Positions 21,601 to 34,209 are shown, numbered from the stretch's first letter. The stretch is 64,000 bases of DNA from Amia ocellicauda (GCF_036373705.1 NC_089866.1:4287001-4351000), one strand, 5' to 3'. Notes: a model not told the origin generated them from the letters alone. Numbers and translations are program-made.

Positions 21601-23287
21601 GGCGCCACACGATGCCCGTGGTGACGTCCTTGTGCTCCTCGAAGGTGGCAAAGGGGATGAAGGGGCGGCGCACATCCCACACGTAGATGTTGTGATCTAC
21701 CATCATGGAGCAAGTGGCCAGGTGGTGCTTGCGCTCGGGCCGCCACTTGACGTGTGCCACCGAGGCGATGGTCTGGACGCAGTAGATCTCTTTGGCCCGA
21801 TTCGTGGTCATGTCCCAAACTTTCACCATCTTGTCACGGCCGCCTGTTGCCAGCCAGCCCCTGCAGGAGAAGCAGATCAACATAAAGACCACAAACACAC
21901 ACAAAAATACAGATAAAGATGCAACAATTTCACAGATCTTATACAACCGAATAAAGAACTTACAGTGGGTGTCACAGAACCTGATCAGTACTAGTCTTGC
22001 ATCACCGTAACTAAAATAACATTGGGTAGTTCAGGACTACTGATAACCTACGTTCTCTCGCTCTAATACGAGAGACGTCAAGTTGGCGTTTTATAAAGGG
22101 GATGAAGCCGCTTTGGTGTGGTCGCCAGTACTGACCTGTCCTCGGGGTGCCAGTCACAGCAGAACACTGGCCCGGTGTGAGCCGTGAACATGCGCTCGTA
22201 GCGATCAGGGCGCCGGATATCCCACAGCTGAACGTTGCCGTTCTCGAAAGAGGCGGCAAAAGTAAAATAGTCCCGAATGCTAAACTGTACATCCCTCACA
22301 CTTTCCGACTGCCCTGTAAACATAAGCAAATAAATGAATAAGAACATACACGTACACCCACGTTGATAAAGCCTAATTAATGAAGCACACAATAATGCCT
22401 CTATAGATTTAGTTTTTTCCCAGATTCTTACAAACATTTTAATCCCTTCTCTCTTGGGCTCCACTAAATAATTTCAGCAGTAACGACTCACAAAGAGGAT
22501 TTTACTAGAGATTACTCATAATTTATTTTATTTAATAAGCATGAAAGCCATTTCCCCTTGTCAATTCCCTTCATTTAAAAGTGCTTCTCTAATTACACTT
22601 CAATTCAACACTGATGGAAGATAAGGTTATTTTTTCCCTAGGTGGTCCCGAGTGTCAGGACTATGGTCCCCAGGAAGCACCAGCTAAGAGCAAGTTCTAC
22701 AGTGCCTGCTGGGCCATGAAAATGGTCTTTCACAGCCACTGGCGCATTTCTTGAATTACCAACTTCTAATTAGGAGCCGAAACCCGTCCGTTGCCCAGCC
22801 GTGTACCTGAGAAGGTGCTGACGGACTCCTTCTTGCGGAGGTCAAAGCACTTCATGTACCCGTCCTGCGAGCCGCTCAGCAGCATGTAGACCTCAGTGGG
22901 GTGGAAGCAGACCTTGTTGACAGTGCGCTTGTGCTCGGTGAACAGCTGGTCCTGCTTGTTGCGCGACGGCTTGCCCAGGTTCCAGGTGACCACGGCCCCA
23001 TTGGTGGCGGCCGTGGCCAGCAGGTTCTCGTCCATCTGGTGCCACATGACGTCGGCGCAGCTGAAGTTGAGCGAGGGCTTGCGGCCCACCCGCAGGTTCA
23101 GCTTCTCTATGAACTGATCCTCCTCCAGGGCGTAGATCTTGAAGATGTTGCGCCCGGCCACCACCACCTGGGCCGCGTCTCGGCACACGCTGATGGCGTT
23201 TGCGGGGGCGTCCAGGTGGCAGAACATGGTGCGCCCGGTGATGGTGGTGCTGCCCAGAGCAGTGGTCACCCGTGCCATCTTCTCCAT
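18666..23287 (-). CDS. wdr24: WDR24, GATOR2 complex subunit
   Basis: Nine coding exons: 22807-23287, 22136-22313, 21188-21860, 20720-20832, 20334-20458, 19948-20052, 19488-19825, 19060-19244, 18666-18834. They sum to 2367 nt, 788 aa plus TGA; human WDR24 is 790 aa, and phases agree at every junction. WD40 repeats fill about residues 65-340 ([48 protein letters not shown]). An acidic linker follows ([15 protein letters not shown]), then a helical region (FYAEQG-like [15 protein letters not shown]) and a C-terminal zinc RING of about 70 residues with [13 protein letters not shown] and [11 protein letters not shown]. Known role: GATOR2 activates mTORC1 in response to amino acids by opposing GATOR1; the RING supports ubiquitin ligase activity. 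Odd point: the donor after residue TQ (19488/19487) is GC, not GT. Confidence 0.96.
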
Positions 23288-23791
23288 GACCTCATGGACA
23301 GAAGCACACAGCTTTAGCTTTCAAGATTAAAGCCACAACCCCCTTGTTCACAACAACAACCATGAACTAATGCCAACAAATCTGACCACAGTAGAGTAAA
23401 TAAACTATTCAAACCTAATAGGAAGTGATGGTTTTGAACCTGCAAACTGATTAGCACATACTAAATTGACTAATTTGGAGGTTTTACAAACTGGCAATTT
23501 GACTTAAAAGGTGGATTTATTACAATTTCTCTGTGGAGATGTATGGGAATGCTGTAGCTCTGTATTGTACTGTGAATACAGAACAGAACACTTGTTTTTG
23601 ACAGTGCTTCCACTTGGATTGATCAATAGATGGCACTACAATTGCAGAATAGCATTAATAAAAACTACCAGCAGAACTACAGCAAGGTTTTAGAGTCTGA
23701 TCTGGCTTAGAAATACTGCACAACAAAAAAGATCTACAGTATATTTGGATGCAACTATTTAAGAGTTAAAATTCATTCTTAAAAGACTTAC

Positions 23792-23862
23792 TGATGATCT
23801 CACTGCCCCCCCCGAAATAAGATGAGCGAGTGGTCTATGGGTACGTCCCAGTCAGAGTTCAC
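23792..23862 (-). other. Probable WDR24 noncoding exon
   Basis: A 71-base segment has an AG acceptor (GTGCAG at its 5' side) and a strong GTAAGT donor. It lies about 500 bases upstream of the WDR24 start exon, contains in-frame stops and no useful ATG, so it would be 5'UTR. It could instead be an exon of an alternative transcript. Confidence 0.4.
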
Positions 23863-23964
23863 CTGCACAACAGCAAGAAAAGAAACAACATACTGCTCTT
23901 CAATCTTTGAGATGAATGTAATATACATTTATTTGCTTTTATTCCAACGATAAATCAAATTGTA

Positions 23965-24020
23965 TTTAATATAGCACCCTTCACAGAGTAGCCACAGAGC
24001 ACTTTACAGATTTATACAAT
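23965..24020 (+). repeat. Fragment of a dispersed repeat
   Basis: AATATAGCACCCTTCACAGA and then GCCACAGAGCACTTTACAGA follow the pattern (ATATAGCGCCTTTCA ... GAGCGCTTTACAG) of a common fish repeat. A second short piece of the same pattern is at about 27889-27912 in an intron of the uncharacterised gene. Confidence 0.5.
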
Positions 24021-24380
24021 GTTTAAATCCCATTATTAAACAATACTTTTTTACACAATTCTCTTCCAACCTATACATTACTTGAACATACCTAATACCA
24101 TAACTAACTGGATTGTGGATTTCTAGGACCATGGATGTTTAACACTACATTATATTATATGACTTTTATTCCCAGTAAAATGGTATTCAAGCAATCGGAA
24201 AAGTGTCACTGATCTTTTCCCCAGGACAATCAATTCTGTATACAGCCAAGCTTACCTAGCTCTTTTTGATGGTTATTGATAGACACATGACATGTCTGAA
24301 GTGCAGATAATTATACCATGTGTCAGTTTTCCTTGTAAGCCTTGTAAGAATATAAATCCTGCCCTGGGAGGGGTAAGAAC

Positions 24381-24580
24381 AGAAGTGTCCAACCTTGGCC
24401 CAGAAAGGCTGCAGACCCAGGCTAGGTATTCATGTGTGATTTTCTGATGATCTCCAAACACAATGCACCATCAAACACTGTGGGTTATAAATTGTTCTGT
24501 ATCTGTACAAACTGATGATTTCAAGTCTATGAAACCTGTAAGGACTGGTGCTCTCCTGGACTAGTTTTCCCCACCCCAGG
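24381..24580. mobile_element. Degenerate MITE-like element
   Basis: GTGTCCAACCTTGGCCCAGA at the left and GGACTAGTTTTCCCCACCCC at the right are partly complementary and resemble the ends of short non-autonomous fish transposons. About 200 bp, non-coding, in the WDR24 upstream region or leader intron. Divergence makes this tentative. Confidence 0.35.
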
Positions 24581-25474
24581 CTTACAACCTACTGGCAAGG
24601 AAGGTAAAGCACAAGACTCAAGATTTCAATTCATAGAGCCTGGAAAGTGAAAGCCTTACCACTGAGCCCGCACGCCTGTAGGTGCCATATCAACTGAATT
24701 CCTTCCCTGTGTGTGTGGAGACGCATGACGTACAGCCCAGGCGTGCCGTGACGCAATCCACAGGGTCTCACACACACACGTCACAGAAGCATCCAGTGAC
24801 AAAAGACATGCTACCCGCTGCAAAATAAATACATTAAATGACAAGGTTCAATCAAATACACCATGTTTTTCAGTGAAACATTGGGAGTTCTGGATGCATT
24901 AAATAGTGTCTGTATACAAAGAAACTGCAGTAAAACAACAGTCTATATTAAAATGTATATTAATGAGATGTTACAAAATATCACCTGCGAGCAGCTTTTC
25001 ATTAATTTATAACGAGGGTTAAATATAGATTCCCACTCTCGATGTTGACCTGAAACTGGCGAGACACGCCACTGCAATGCGTAAAGCAGCACCCAGCATT
25101 TATTATAATATCATATTTGCAGCGATGCCACAATAACTTCTTCAAAACTTCAGCAGACTTTCACGAAACAAGACGGATACACCATTGCCTAGCCTTGATG
25201 CAAGTTTCTAAACCAGATCGTTTCAAAGTGCATAAGCTGCAGCTCAAGAGTCATTTTGCGGGCGAGTGTGACTTGTGACACCGCATCATTAATAATATTC
25301 GTCACTTCGCACACATGTCTGCAGCAAACAGTCGCGAATATCGTCTGTCTCTCTAAACTATAACGAAGCGGTTCCCCTCGACTCGCTGGCAGAAACATAC
25401 CAACACAAACTCGTAATAAATGTGTCAGTCGTTTTCGTTACAAAGGCAGAATAAAGAGCAAAGCAGAACTCACA

Positions 25475-25570
25475 GCGTAACCTTTCCAAAGTAGTGTTGT
25501 GCAGCAGCAAGAGGAACCGGAAATGATCATCCCTACACACGCTGACGTCACTTGTGTGTTCCGGCAGGGC
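25475..25570. promoter_or_regulatory. WDR24 promoter with ETS and full CRE
   Basis: A minus-strand donor (CGCT then GTGAGT) at 25474/25473 marks the likely end of WDR24 exon 1. Just upstream, ACCGGAAAT (25516-25524) is an ETS site, TGACGTCA (25543-25550) is a complete palindromic CRE, and TTCCGG (25559-25564) is a second ETS core. No TATA box is seen. The divergent uncharacterised gene starts coding 0.8 kb away, so the promoter may serve both. Confidence 0.5.
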
Positions 25571-26362
25571 TGCGTGCGCGTCAGGACGCTGGGCAGGGTG
25601 AGAGCCGGGTGCAGCGGTGTGCATGCACCTTTGCATTGTGTTACGTTGTTTTTTCCACGGAATAAAACGGTTATAGGGAAATAAACAGTGTAAGGGATGT
25701 TATTTGAGATTGTCGGTGTCATTTCTTGGGCCGTGTGTACGTCTAGTAACGCGCGAAAGTTGAAGTGCAGATCTGATTATATCACATGTCCTTGCATATA
25801 GCGGAGTGCAATAGTGGGCATGTTGTTTACATCACGCTAAGGATGGCAATCCCAATAACCGATCAATAAAGTTCTGAATTATGAAGTTTGCATTGCATTG
25901 TAGAATATTTAACAGAACACATAACAAAAGTTGAATATGGGCCTGCAATAAACTACACGTTTTTGTACGTTTTTGTTAGACTAAACTACCCTTCTGTCTC
26001 CAAATAAACCTTTCAGTCCATCTTTAAATCCAGCCCTAATCCGCACCCTAAACTGAGCCCAAGCATGACATGCAGGGAAAATATGGGCATAAGATCAGAG
26101 TTAGAATTTATGTGCAACTATAGCTTTTATTCTCATCTCTGAAAGCAAGCCTCTGCAGCACATAAACATTCACATTCTGGTGAGGTTGAAGTATTTAGCC
26201 TCCTGTGAATGTGTGTGTGTGTGTGTGTTTTCCTGTGTGGATGTGGGAAAACGCAGCTGCTCCTGTGATTGGTGGATTAGCCCTCTGCCTGCTGCCCCCG
26301 GGGACTGATGGCTCCATGTTTGCTCGGTTGTAGCTCCTGCGGTGTGGCAGCTCTCTGGCAGC

Positions 26363-28139
26363 ATGTCTTCAGGTGGGGGACTGTTCGACTGTGAGGACCC
26401 GGCGGTGTGGAGGGCGGTGCGCGAGAAATACTGGGACACGGTCAAGCTGAAGTCAGCGGGCAAGGGCCAGAAGGAGGGAAAGCTGCTGCCTCTGGATAAA
26501 TGGTGAGCTGTGGTGTGTGAGAGCCCTCCATTTTACATCACAGCTGCGGACCCATGTGCAGCAAAATACATGAGAGTGGTGTGGCTGATCTGTCGTAACA
26601 CAGACTGTCTTCATCAATCCCAGTGCCACGGACCTCTAAAAGACACGAAAATGTACATGGCGTGAGGATGATTTGCCTCACCGTACCACAGAACACATTT
26701 TTATTGTTGTTTTGTTTTGTTAAAAGTCGCTCTTGATGAATTCAGTCTGCTGTGGTTGAATAGCCCAGACTGGTCTTGAAGTAGCCCACTGCCTGCAGGT
26801 TTCTGTTTACAAATGAGCTTTTATTTATACAATTAAATAGCAATCAAATCAAATCAAATCAAAGAAAGACAGTTAGGGTTACCTAATTCACTTTAGTTTT
26901 AATTGACGGCCGAAGTGTGGTTGTGTTCCTCTGCAGGTATCAAGAAGAACTTCCTGTAGCCATAGCAGGCCGGCCTGACAGCCTCCTGAAACACGAGGAG
27001 TTGGTAAAGCTGATGGAGTGGAAGCTGGCAGTGAGTGTCCCTTTAGAGAAGGACAACGCACACCTATACACACACACACGCACGCACACACACACCGAGC
27101 TCATCCCACACTGTGCACTATCAATGGATCTGCTTTTCCAAAGATGGCAATCAGCAGCACAGTATACAAGGTTTATTATTAGTAAACTATTGTTAGTTTA
27201 ATATTAATAATAATAGTAATTAATATTTAATAGTACTTAAAATGGTTTGATCTGGCGATGGTGATTATTATACCCGTCAATGTAGGGGAACTATGACACT
27301 ATTACAGCTATTTAAAAAAACAACAACGTAATTATTTTGGATCTATTAATTTTATACATGCCTCTATAGGTCTAATTGATGTATAGGAGAGCGAGGGAGT
27401 GGAACGCCGTAACCTCAGCTCTGTTTGCTTTTGTGTTTCTGCCCAGAGAGGGAAGTTTCGTCCGAGGCTACAGCAGCTGGTGGCCACCAACCCCAGTGAC
27501 ACGGTGGAGCGCTGCACCAAGACGGCCTTTGCCCTTCTCCCAGACGTCCGGGCAGCCATCACTGAACTGAGCTCCCTGAAGGCCCTGGGCCCGGCCACTG
27601 CCTCTGGTCAGTGGAGACCTGTCATTGACGTGTACAGTTACTGATTGAAATATGCTACGCCAATGTCCTGATTAGTGAAAGTCTGTCTCTCTCGACTTCG
27701 CCCTCCTCTGCTCCAGCTGTTCTGGCCGCAGGGGCCCCAGATCAGGCCGCCTTCATGGCCGATGAGGCTGTGGAGGGCATCCCTGGGCTGACCCCCATCC
27801 AGTACACAGCCAAGCACTACGCCGCCTACCTGCAGAAAGTGTCAGAGCGCGCCCAAACGCTCAACAAGGGTAAGAGGATGTTTAAATGTCTATTTATATA
27901 GCGCCTTTCACCCTGAAGGTGTGGTGTGTGTGTCGGCTCACCGCGCGAGGTCTCTCTTCCTCCCAGCGGACAGCAGGCAGGACTGGACGCCCCACTCGGT
28001 GGAGCTGTGTCTGTGGACCTGGGCCGTGGCCGGGAAGCTCCAGCCCTCGATGCTGGACGGGATCAGCGCCGGAGAGAAGAGGCAGGCGGGCGAGTCAGAG
28101 TGCGACAGCAGGGCCACCAAGAGACACAAGTGCAGGTAG
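26363..28139 (+). CDS. Conserved uncharacterised protein with helix-hairpin-helix-like motif
   Basis: Five exons: 26363-26502, 26937-27030, 27447-27606, 27717-27869, 27967-28139; 720 nt, 239 aa plus TAG. All introns are GT-AG and phases agree. The first ATG is in good context (AGCATGT). Exons 2-3 encode a strongly patterned block, LVKLMEWKLARGKFRPRLQQ, which I associate with a widespread hypothetical family also seen in fungi. Residues near 115-135 read LKALGPATASAVLAAGAPD, like the helix-hairpin-helix of DNA glycosylase-fold proteins (LxGxGPxTAS), followed by FMADEA. The C-terminus ends in a basic RATKRHKCR, a possible nuclear signal. A nucleic-acid role is inference; no catalytic residues are assigned. 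I cannot match it to a named human gene. Confidence 0.88.
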
Positions 28140-28322
28140 ATGCCTGGCAGTCCTGCGCATGGCCCCCGCACGGCTCCCCGCCACCAGGGCCTGCGGGTGT
28201 CTGTAGAACTGTTGGTCATTTAAACTGCTTGTATTCCATTGTAAAAAATATATATACACTTTATTTTCTTAGTCAAGCCTGTGTGATAATGTTTACAATA
28301 TATAAACCAGGTGGTTTTTCCT

Positions 28323-28328
28323 AATAAA
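28323..28328 (+). terminator. AATAAA polyadenylation signal
   Basis: A canonical AATAAA lies 184 bases after the stop codon of the uncharacterised gene, at a normal distance for a short 3'UTR. Confidence 0.65.
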
Positions 28329-28339
28329 CCTTTTTGGAA

Positions 28340-31300
28340 TGAATACATGAAACGTGATGAATTGTCTCCCCAGCACTGCTAGATTCGTCTCTGTCTGTTA
28401 GAGTTTCCGTCAGTAGGTTCCGAGGTTTTACGTTATTCAGCGCATCTTTGCAAGAGGATGGCAATTTGACCATCAGCACATCTGAGATGCCCAACTGAAT
28501 CGCCGCCCATCCGCAGTCTTGCATGAGCGGAGCTGTGAGCCGGTTAAAATATAACGAGCATTACATTTCATAGCAACTGCGCTTCAAGCTGTTAATAGAA
28601 AACCCTCAAGAGGATTGTAATTGAGTCCACATTTGCTGATTTTATTGTATTGTTCCTTAAGAAAAGCAAGAACAATGAACAGTACAAAAAGAAAATAAAT
28701 ATGTACAATATAAAATAGTTGTTTTGAATGTTACAAAATACAATACATCATGAAATCAGGAGCATATAATTTAATATAAACTACTTATATTTACATATGT
28801 ATTTTTTTTTTAAATCAACCCAGAGAATAATAACGTATTTTCAAAGCACACAGGGTGCAGATACAGTTTCCCCAGAGGAATTGAGGACCTGTCCTCATCA
28901 GAGATAAAATCGGCTGCCTATTTGCTGACATTTGGTGGCCTTTTCTTTTGCAGTTAAGCGAGATGAAGTGACGCCCATAACCTGGTCCAACCCCTGACCT
29001 TCAGTATCGATCACCTGATCCCAGGTTACACTTGTGTTGGTGTTTCGAGCGAGAGGTTTGACGCGCTGGATGGCTTGACTGGTTTAAATAAGGAGAATAA
29101 TCAGGTCATGAGAGACGGGGTTGGATTTGTAGAACATTTAACAGCAGTATGTTTTTAATTGATATTTTTATTTTAACAATAGAAGAAACTAAACCTACAC
29201 TTTGACTTTTAGGGGAAAATTAGTAATTTCGGGGGTTTTGTGTGTGTTTTGCGTGTGCACATCGATATTGTTTTGATTTTTGAATGGGACATTAGCAGGC
29301 TATACTATATACTATACTATACCCATCAGTTGAGAGCTTGTGTGTAGTAAAACAATGGAAATCTCAATTGCTTTGCCTGGACAGGATGAAAACTGGCGAC
29401 TATTCAGCAATGTACGGCTCTCGGGGAAACGGGAGCAGCAAACCAAGACAGGGATTGATTTAAGTCAACTGAACACGATAGCCATGCATTAAAACTGTAG
29501 CAACACATCTCCTGTGGCCCTGACTAGCATACAGGCAAGCACACAGCAAAACCAGGGGCCCCTGTGAGCTGGCCTTAACATTAAACCAACTCATAACTCA
29601 TCTGAATACACACACACACACACACACACACATACATATAACCGACTGGAATGCTGAGCAGGCTTTGTAGTACCTTGATCCTGTCTGTTGGTCCCGTGCT
29701 GGGGTAGGCTGATTGTGGTGTAAGTCACTATAAACAGCTGAGAGAGGTCAGACGCAGGAGGAGAAGGGAGGTGGAAGCTGTGAGCAAGTTGCCATCCCTC
29801 ATCAAATGGCATGTTACTGTGTGACTGAATACAGGAGCCTCTGTGATCCCCCAGTAGATGGGGCTGTGAGAAAAGCTCCAGGGGCCCGGCCTATTCATTT
29901 ACTCATCTGCAAATGGCAGCTTTAACTCCCCCCCAGCCAAGGCCACAATTTCACGCTATGCTTCTATAAATCTCCATCTGATTGAGTTAGCTCAGTAGAA
30001 TAGCAGCCCAAACCTTTATCAAGGCCTAAGTTCACTGGGGACTCTAACCCTAACCCCAGCCCGGACCAAACCCTCATTTTAATATTTAACTGCAATCCCT
30101 TCATCTGTACTCCTACCTTAAATAGGTTACCTGACCCTAATTAAAACGTATGCGAGTCAAATTGTTTGGTTTTATTTTTTTGTGTGCCTCTGTTCATATT
30201 AATTAACTTTTAAGTGTGAAGAGATGTGGAAGGCCAAGCTGCGTGAAACTAGTGAAATCTCAGGGAACAGACAGGATTCACAAGATGGAGGGCCAGTGAG
30301 CGTTTTCTCATCCTTCTCACGGTTAAAGGATCAAAAACCTTACCTGTAGCAAAAACCTGAGGTTTAAACAGAACAAACAAACAGAAAGATGCTAAAACCC
30401 TTCCTTCTGATCTGACTTACTTAAGAGTCACAGCACAGCCATCACGTGTAAGACTCAATTTATTGCCAAAGACATCTTTCCCGCCCTTGAATGAACTCTC
30501 TCTTGGTGTAAAGGGGCAGTAATGTATTCTCGGCGGACGAGCCGTACCGGTCTGCCTCTCCCCGTCGTGGCTGTCAGCCCTGGTGCCAAATGAGCTGACA
30601 GCTTGACCGCGGCGAGCCGTGATCAAAGAGCAACTTACGGGGCAGAAAACATTTGAAGTCTGAGACGTTTTCCCCTGGAATTGATCGGCTGCAGGCGAGG
30701 ACGGAGAGCTTGCATTCGTCTGCAAAAACGAGCCCAGCCACTCGTTCCCTCAGGGCGATCGCAGGAGAATCGATCCTGGGAAGAGAGGCGGTTCTCAGGA
30801 TAGCCGGTTAAGGTCGACTGGGAACAGGCCGGCCTCGATTTATTCCCTTTGCAAAGCAGCTGTGTAAGTCTACAAGCTCCCGGCCCCAAATTAGACCCTG
30901 TGACATGAAGATGACTGTAATTCAAGGTGTCTCTGAAATATCTAAGCGCAATGCATGCATGGGAATAAACAATAACAGCTTTGTGTAACTGGGACAGCCC
31001 CATAACAAAACCAACAGAGATTTTGTAACAGGCTTCAATGCGAACCAGCAGGATAGGCATGTTTACAAATGTGCCAAAAACACTTTGGGCGAAACCCAGC
31101 AGACTTCCTATTGGGATCGTACAAGTGATTTTACCTCTAGGAAAGCGTAGTTATTCCCATTGTGTCGTTGGACTCCTGCCGTGGATCAGGACAGATGAGC
31201 AAGTGTGTGCTTCAGGGGTATTTTACAACAATGTTTACTGGTTAAACTTCACCATTGGACGATAAAGCCAGACAGACAAAAGGTCTTCAGCTACTCCAAT

Positions 31301-33700
31301 CTTGTGCAAAGGATATACTTTCAAGATTCAAACCTTTCAAATTTCAAAGTGTGTGTTCTTTGGAGAAAAGGAGACACAACAATGTACAATAAATCATCAA
31401 AGAGCAGAAGAAAATCTAGTCGTCTCTTATTTTAAGTAGAAATAGCCTTTTTAATAGTATTCAGTCATTAACATCTCCCAGAAAGCCTGTGAACAGAAAA
31501 ATATTAAAATAGCATTTGTCAGGGAAAATACTTTTCTTTTTTCATTTCTCAGGAACCAACAAGCACTGCACTGTTTCCTGCACACTTACCAATATTTAAA
31601 GTGGACTTTTAAGCTCCACATTACTGTTTCATGCAGAGGAGACAAAACATCAAAGAGACATTTTTTTCTTCTTCTCACTTTAACATTCTCTTCATTACAC
31701 TTGCTAAAGTTCAAGGGAAAAGCCAGCCAGTGAGGTGGCCTGGCATTTATATGCATTTACACTAAACTATGCCAAGGACACTTCATCCGGAACAATGCTG
31801 GATTTGGTGCGGCCCAGACCAGAGCCAGTTAGCTTGTGGCACAGCATCCAGGAAAGTCATTTTTGCTTTTCCAAGAAATCAATCATCAGAGAGAACAAAC
31901 CATAACAAATTAGAAGTCAACAAGCATGGAGTCGGGGTTACAGAGGTTTTTCAATTCTGGCAGTAAACCACTGCTCAAAGAAACCTTTAAAGAAAAAGGG
32001 CCGAGCGCAAAAGGCCAGACAGTGTATTTATGACAGCATAGAAACTCTTGGGAGGCCAGCATGCATCATACGGACATATATCTGCAGCTGCCCACTGGCC
32101 TCCTGCTTGCAGGATGGGATCTAAAGGGAGGACATGGTTCAACCCATAACATCCAAGAGACGACACACACATGCCACTTCTTGTACCAGGTTGATTCACA
32201 GTTTTGTTCATAATTGGTATTGGGTTCAAAGTTTCAGCACTGCTAGGTCTGTAGCCCTTTGGTTCTGATACAGCACGTTAGTCTCAGATAATGTGTTTCT
32301 AAAAAAAGGATCTGAAAAATCTAATGAATTTCCTTTCAAAATCTGATATTAGGCTTCTTAGAAAACGAAAGTAATTGAACATTTTCAAACGAAGCCTGTG
32401 AGCAATGATTCTTCATTAGTGAAGCGATTTGAAGAAGACTGCTTGGCTCTAATTATTTTCATTATCTCCTTATCTATATATCTTTTGTCAACGTTCCTAA
32501 AGCTGGTGTTATCAATTTCCCCCCCTCCCGTCTTTGTCTCTCTCTCTCTCTCTCTCCCTCTCTCCGGGGGGTTTAAGGATTCTGTTCAGCTCTACTTTGC
32601 ATTCTCCACCTCCATCTGTCTAGTCATCTATCTTCATATCTATCTCTTCGAAACGCAGTAGCCCAGTCAGAGCTCGGGGTCTAGTGCGCTGCGTATAATC
32701 GTAAGAGATCGTTTTCATCAGCAGCGAAGATGGAGTTTTCAAGATGCAGGCAGAGATGCCTCTTTTGTATCTGCACAAGCACTATGGACTCCTTTGGCGA
32801 ATAATCCGAATTGCTCAAAATAGCTCCGGCTGCCAGTCCGTGGAGAGCAGCCAATGTGAAAATTGGGTTGGGTTTCAATGAGACCGGCAGGAACAGAATT
32901 CTGTGGAGGCATTATCTCCTACCTTTATAAGACTCACAAAACTGACTCGGCAGAAACCTAAAACATCGCAGGGCATTCAGACTCTGTGCCAATATGCCGC
33001 CTCTGATGCCCCCTCAGTGACAGACCCTCCTCCGTCACAAAACTGTCTGCCACCACAGCAACGCAGCCCATTCTGTGCTCCCAGTAGTCAGACATTTTAC
33101 GCTGTTACCACCAAGGAAAACACACTCTAGTCTAGTAGGTTATGCACGTGAAAGAAATAACACAATGAAAGACTGTTACACTTACATCACCTAATACCAC
33201 TCAGTGCACTTCACTCAGCACCGACACTGCGATTGGCTTGTTAGTTCTGCTTCCTTTCAGCCAGTGTTCAGTTTGGGCACACACACTCCTCAGGAGAGAC
33301 AGCTGTGTTAGAAAATGCCTTATTAATTGCTTGGGAGGGGTTGTTGTAGGAAGGACTGGACAGTTTCCCAAGCTTTGGACACTGGCCCCCCTTCGAATAA
33401 ATACAGCCCTTTTGTGAGATGGAAGGAAGTGTGCTCTCCTGTGTGTGTGGCTTCCTAAAAAGCGCCAACAGCCAAAGAGACACTTTTTCTTCTCTTTTCT
33501 GTCGACTCGCAGTGCTGACAAACAAACGGGGCTCTGTGAGGGCGCGGAGAAGAGAGCTGGCAAGTAATGTCAAGGACCACTTCCTGTGCTTTCGAACCAG
33601 TTTGAACCAAACAGAGAAGAATAGAATACTTTTAACCTTTTTTTATTTTATTATATTTTTTTAAAGAAAGTGTTCAGTTGTTGTGTTTTTTTCATTTTAT
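28340..33700. other. Intergenic sequence, no gene recognised
   Basis: Short chance frames only. It holds a (CA)n microsatellite at 29608-29632 and a (TC)n run near 32537-32556. No mobile element was recognised. It separates the plus-strand uncharacterised gene from the minus-strand RHBDL1, so the genes converge and it may include part of the RHBDL1 3'UTR. Confidence 0.45.
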
Positions 33701-33907
33701 TTCCTGAATCCCAGCTGTAATTTATTGTTCACCACCGAGGGTAGATTGGTGTCCGCAGATCTCAGTCCCACTCTTTCACCCGGCGACGCTGTCCGAAGGT
33801 GGAGAGCTCAGAGTTGGACATGGGAGTGTGAGGGCTGATCTAGAAGCTTCTGCCCCGTCACAGTCCCGGCTCATTAGTCTTCCCTCGTGGCGGCCCTAGA
33901 GGCAGTG

Positions 33908-34159
33908 TCAGCGCACTGGTACCCACGCATCTCGCCGACAAGAAGACGGCGGGCCTCCACAACATTCCTGGGCCGATGCTGGTGTTTCCTTCTCTACGAG
34001 TCCGAGTGCAAACGCATCGCCTGCCTTTGAAACGACTCGAGAGATATGGGGTCGTGTGGAGACCGTCCTGCCGGTCATGATGGAGGCGACAGTCTGTGCA
34101 GGAGCTTCTGGGGTTGAGTAGCGATGGACCAAAGCCAGGCCAGAGTCATCACTGTCCAT
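33908..34159 (-). CDS. Weak candidate small gene, 83 aa, unrecognised
   Basis: An open frame starting MDSDDSGLALVHRYS (ATG at 34159) ends with TGA at 33908-33910. A TATATATA box lies about 40 bases upstream (34207-34200), and AATAAA follows about 185 bases downstream (33726-33721). So TATA, frame and polyadenylation signal have gene-like spacing. Against it: the leader would be only about 10-15 bases, the length is within chance range, no homology is recognised, and the region may be RHBDL1 3'UTR. An in-frame ATG at 34183 is also possible. No function proposed. Confidence 0.2.
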   Translation of the reverse strand: MDSDDSGLALVHRYSTPEAPAQTVASIMTGRTVSTRPHISRVVSKAGDAFALGLVEKETPASAQECCGGPPSSCRRDAWVPVR

Positions 34160-34199
34160 TTTTTCCAATGTATGAATACACACAATGAGCCGAGGGGGC

Positions 34200-34207
34200 T
34201 ATATATA
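34200..34207 (-). promoter_or_regulatory. TATA-like box
   Basis: TATATATA in a GC-richer context (GGGGCTATATATAG on the plus strand). It faces the 83-codon candidate frame at 34159. It may be a chance AT run. Confidence 0.25.
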
Positions 34208-34209
34208 GA

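Noticed and set aside
21224-21916. 230-codon open frame on the plus strand
   Set aside because: It is exactly antisense to the WDR24 exon at 21188-21860; GC-rich coding DNA leaves the opposite strand open. Composition is low-complexity (V, G, E, L).
23266-23295. Overlapping upstream ORF at the WDR24 start
   Set aside because: ATG at 23295 is out of frame, but it may lie in the intron, since AG just before GTCATGG could be the acceptor; cannot be decided here.
30047-30060. CTAACCCTAACCCC, telomere-like
   Set aside because: Only two units; expected by chance.
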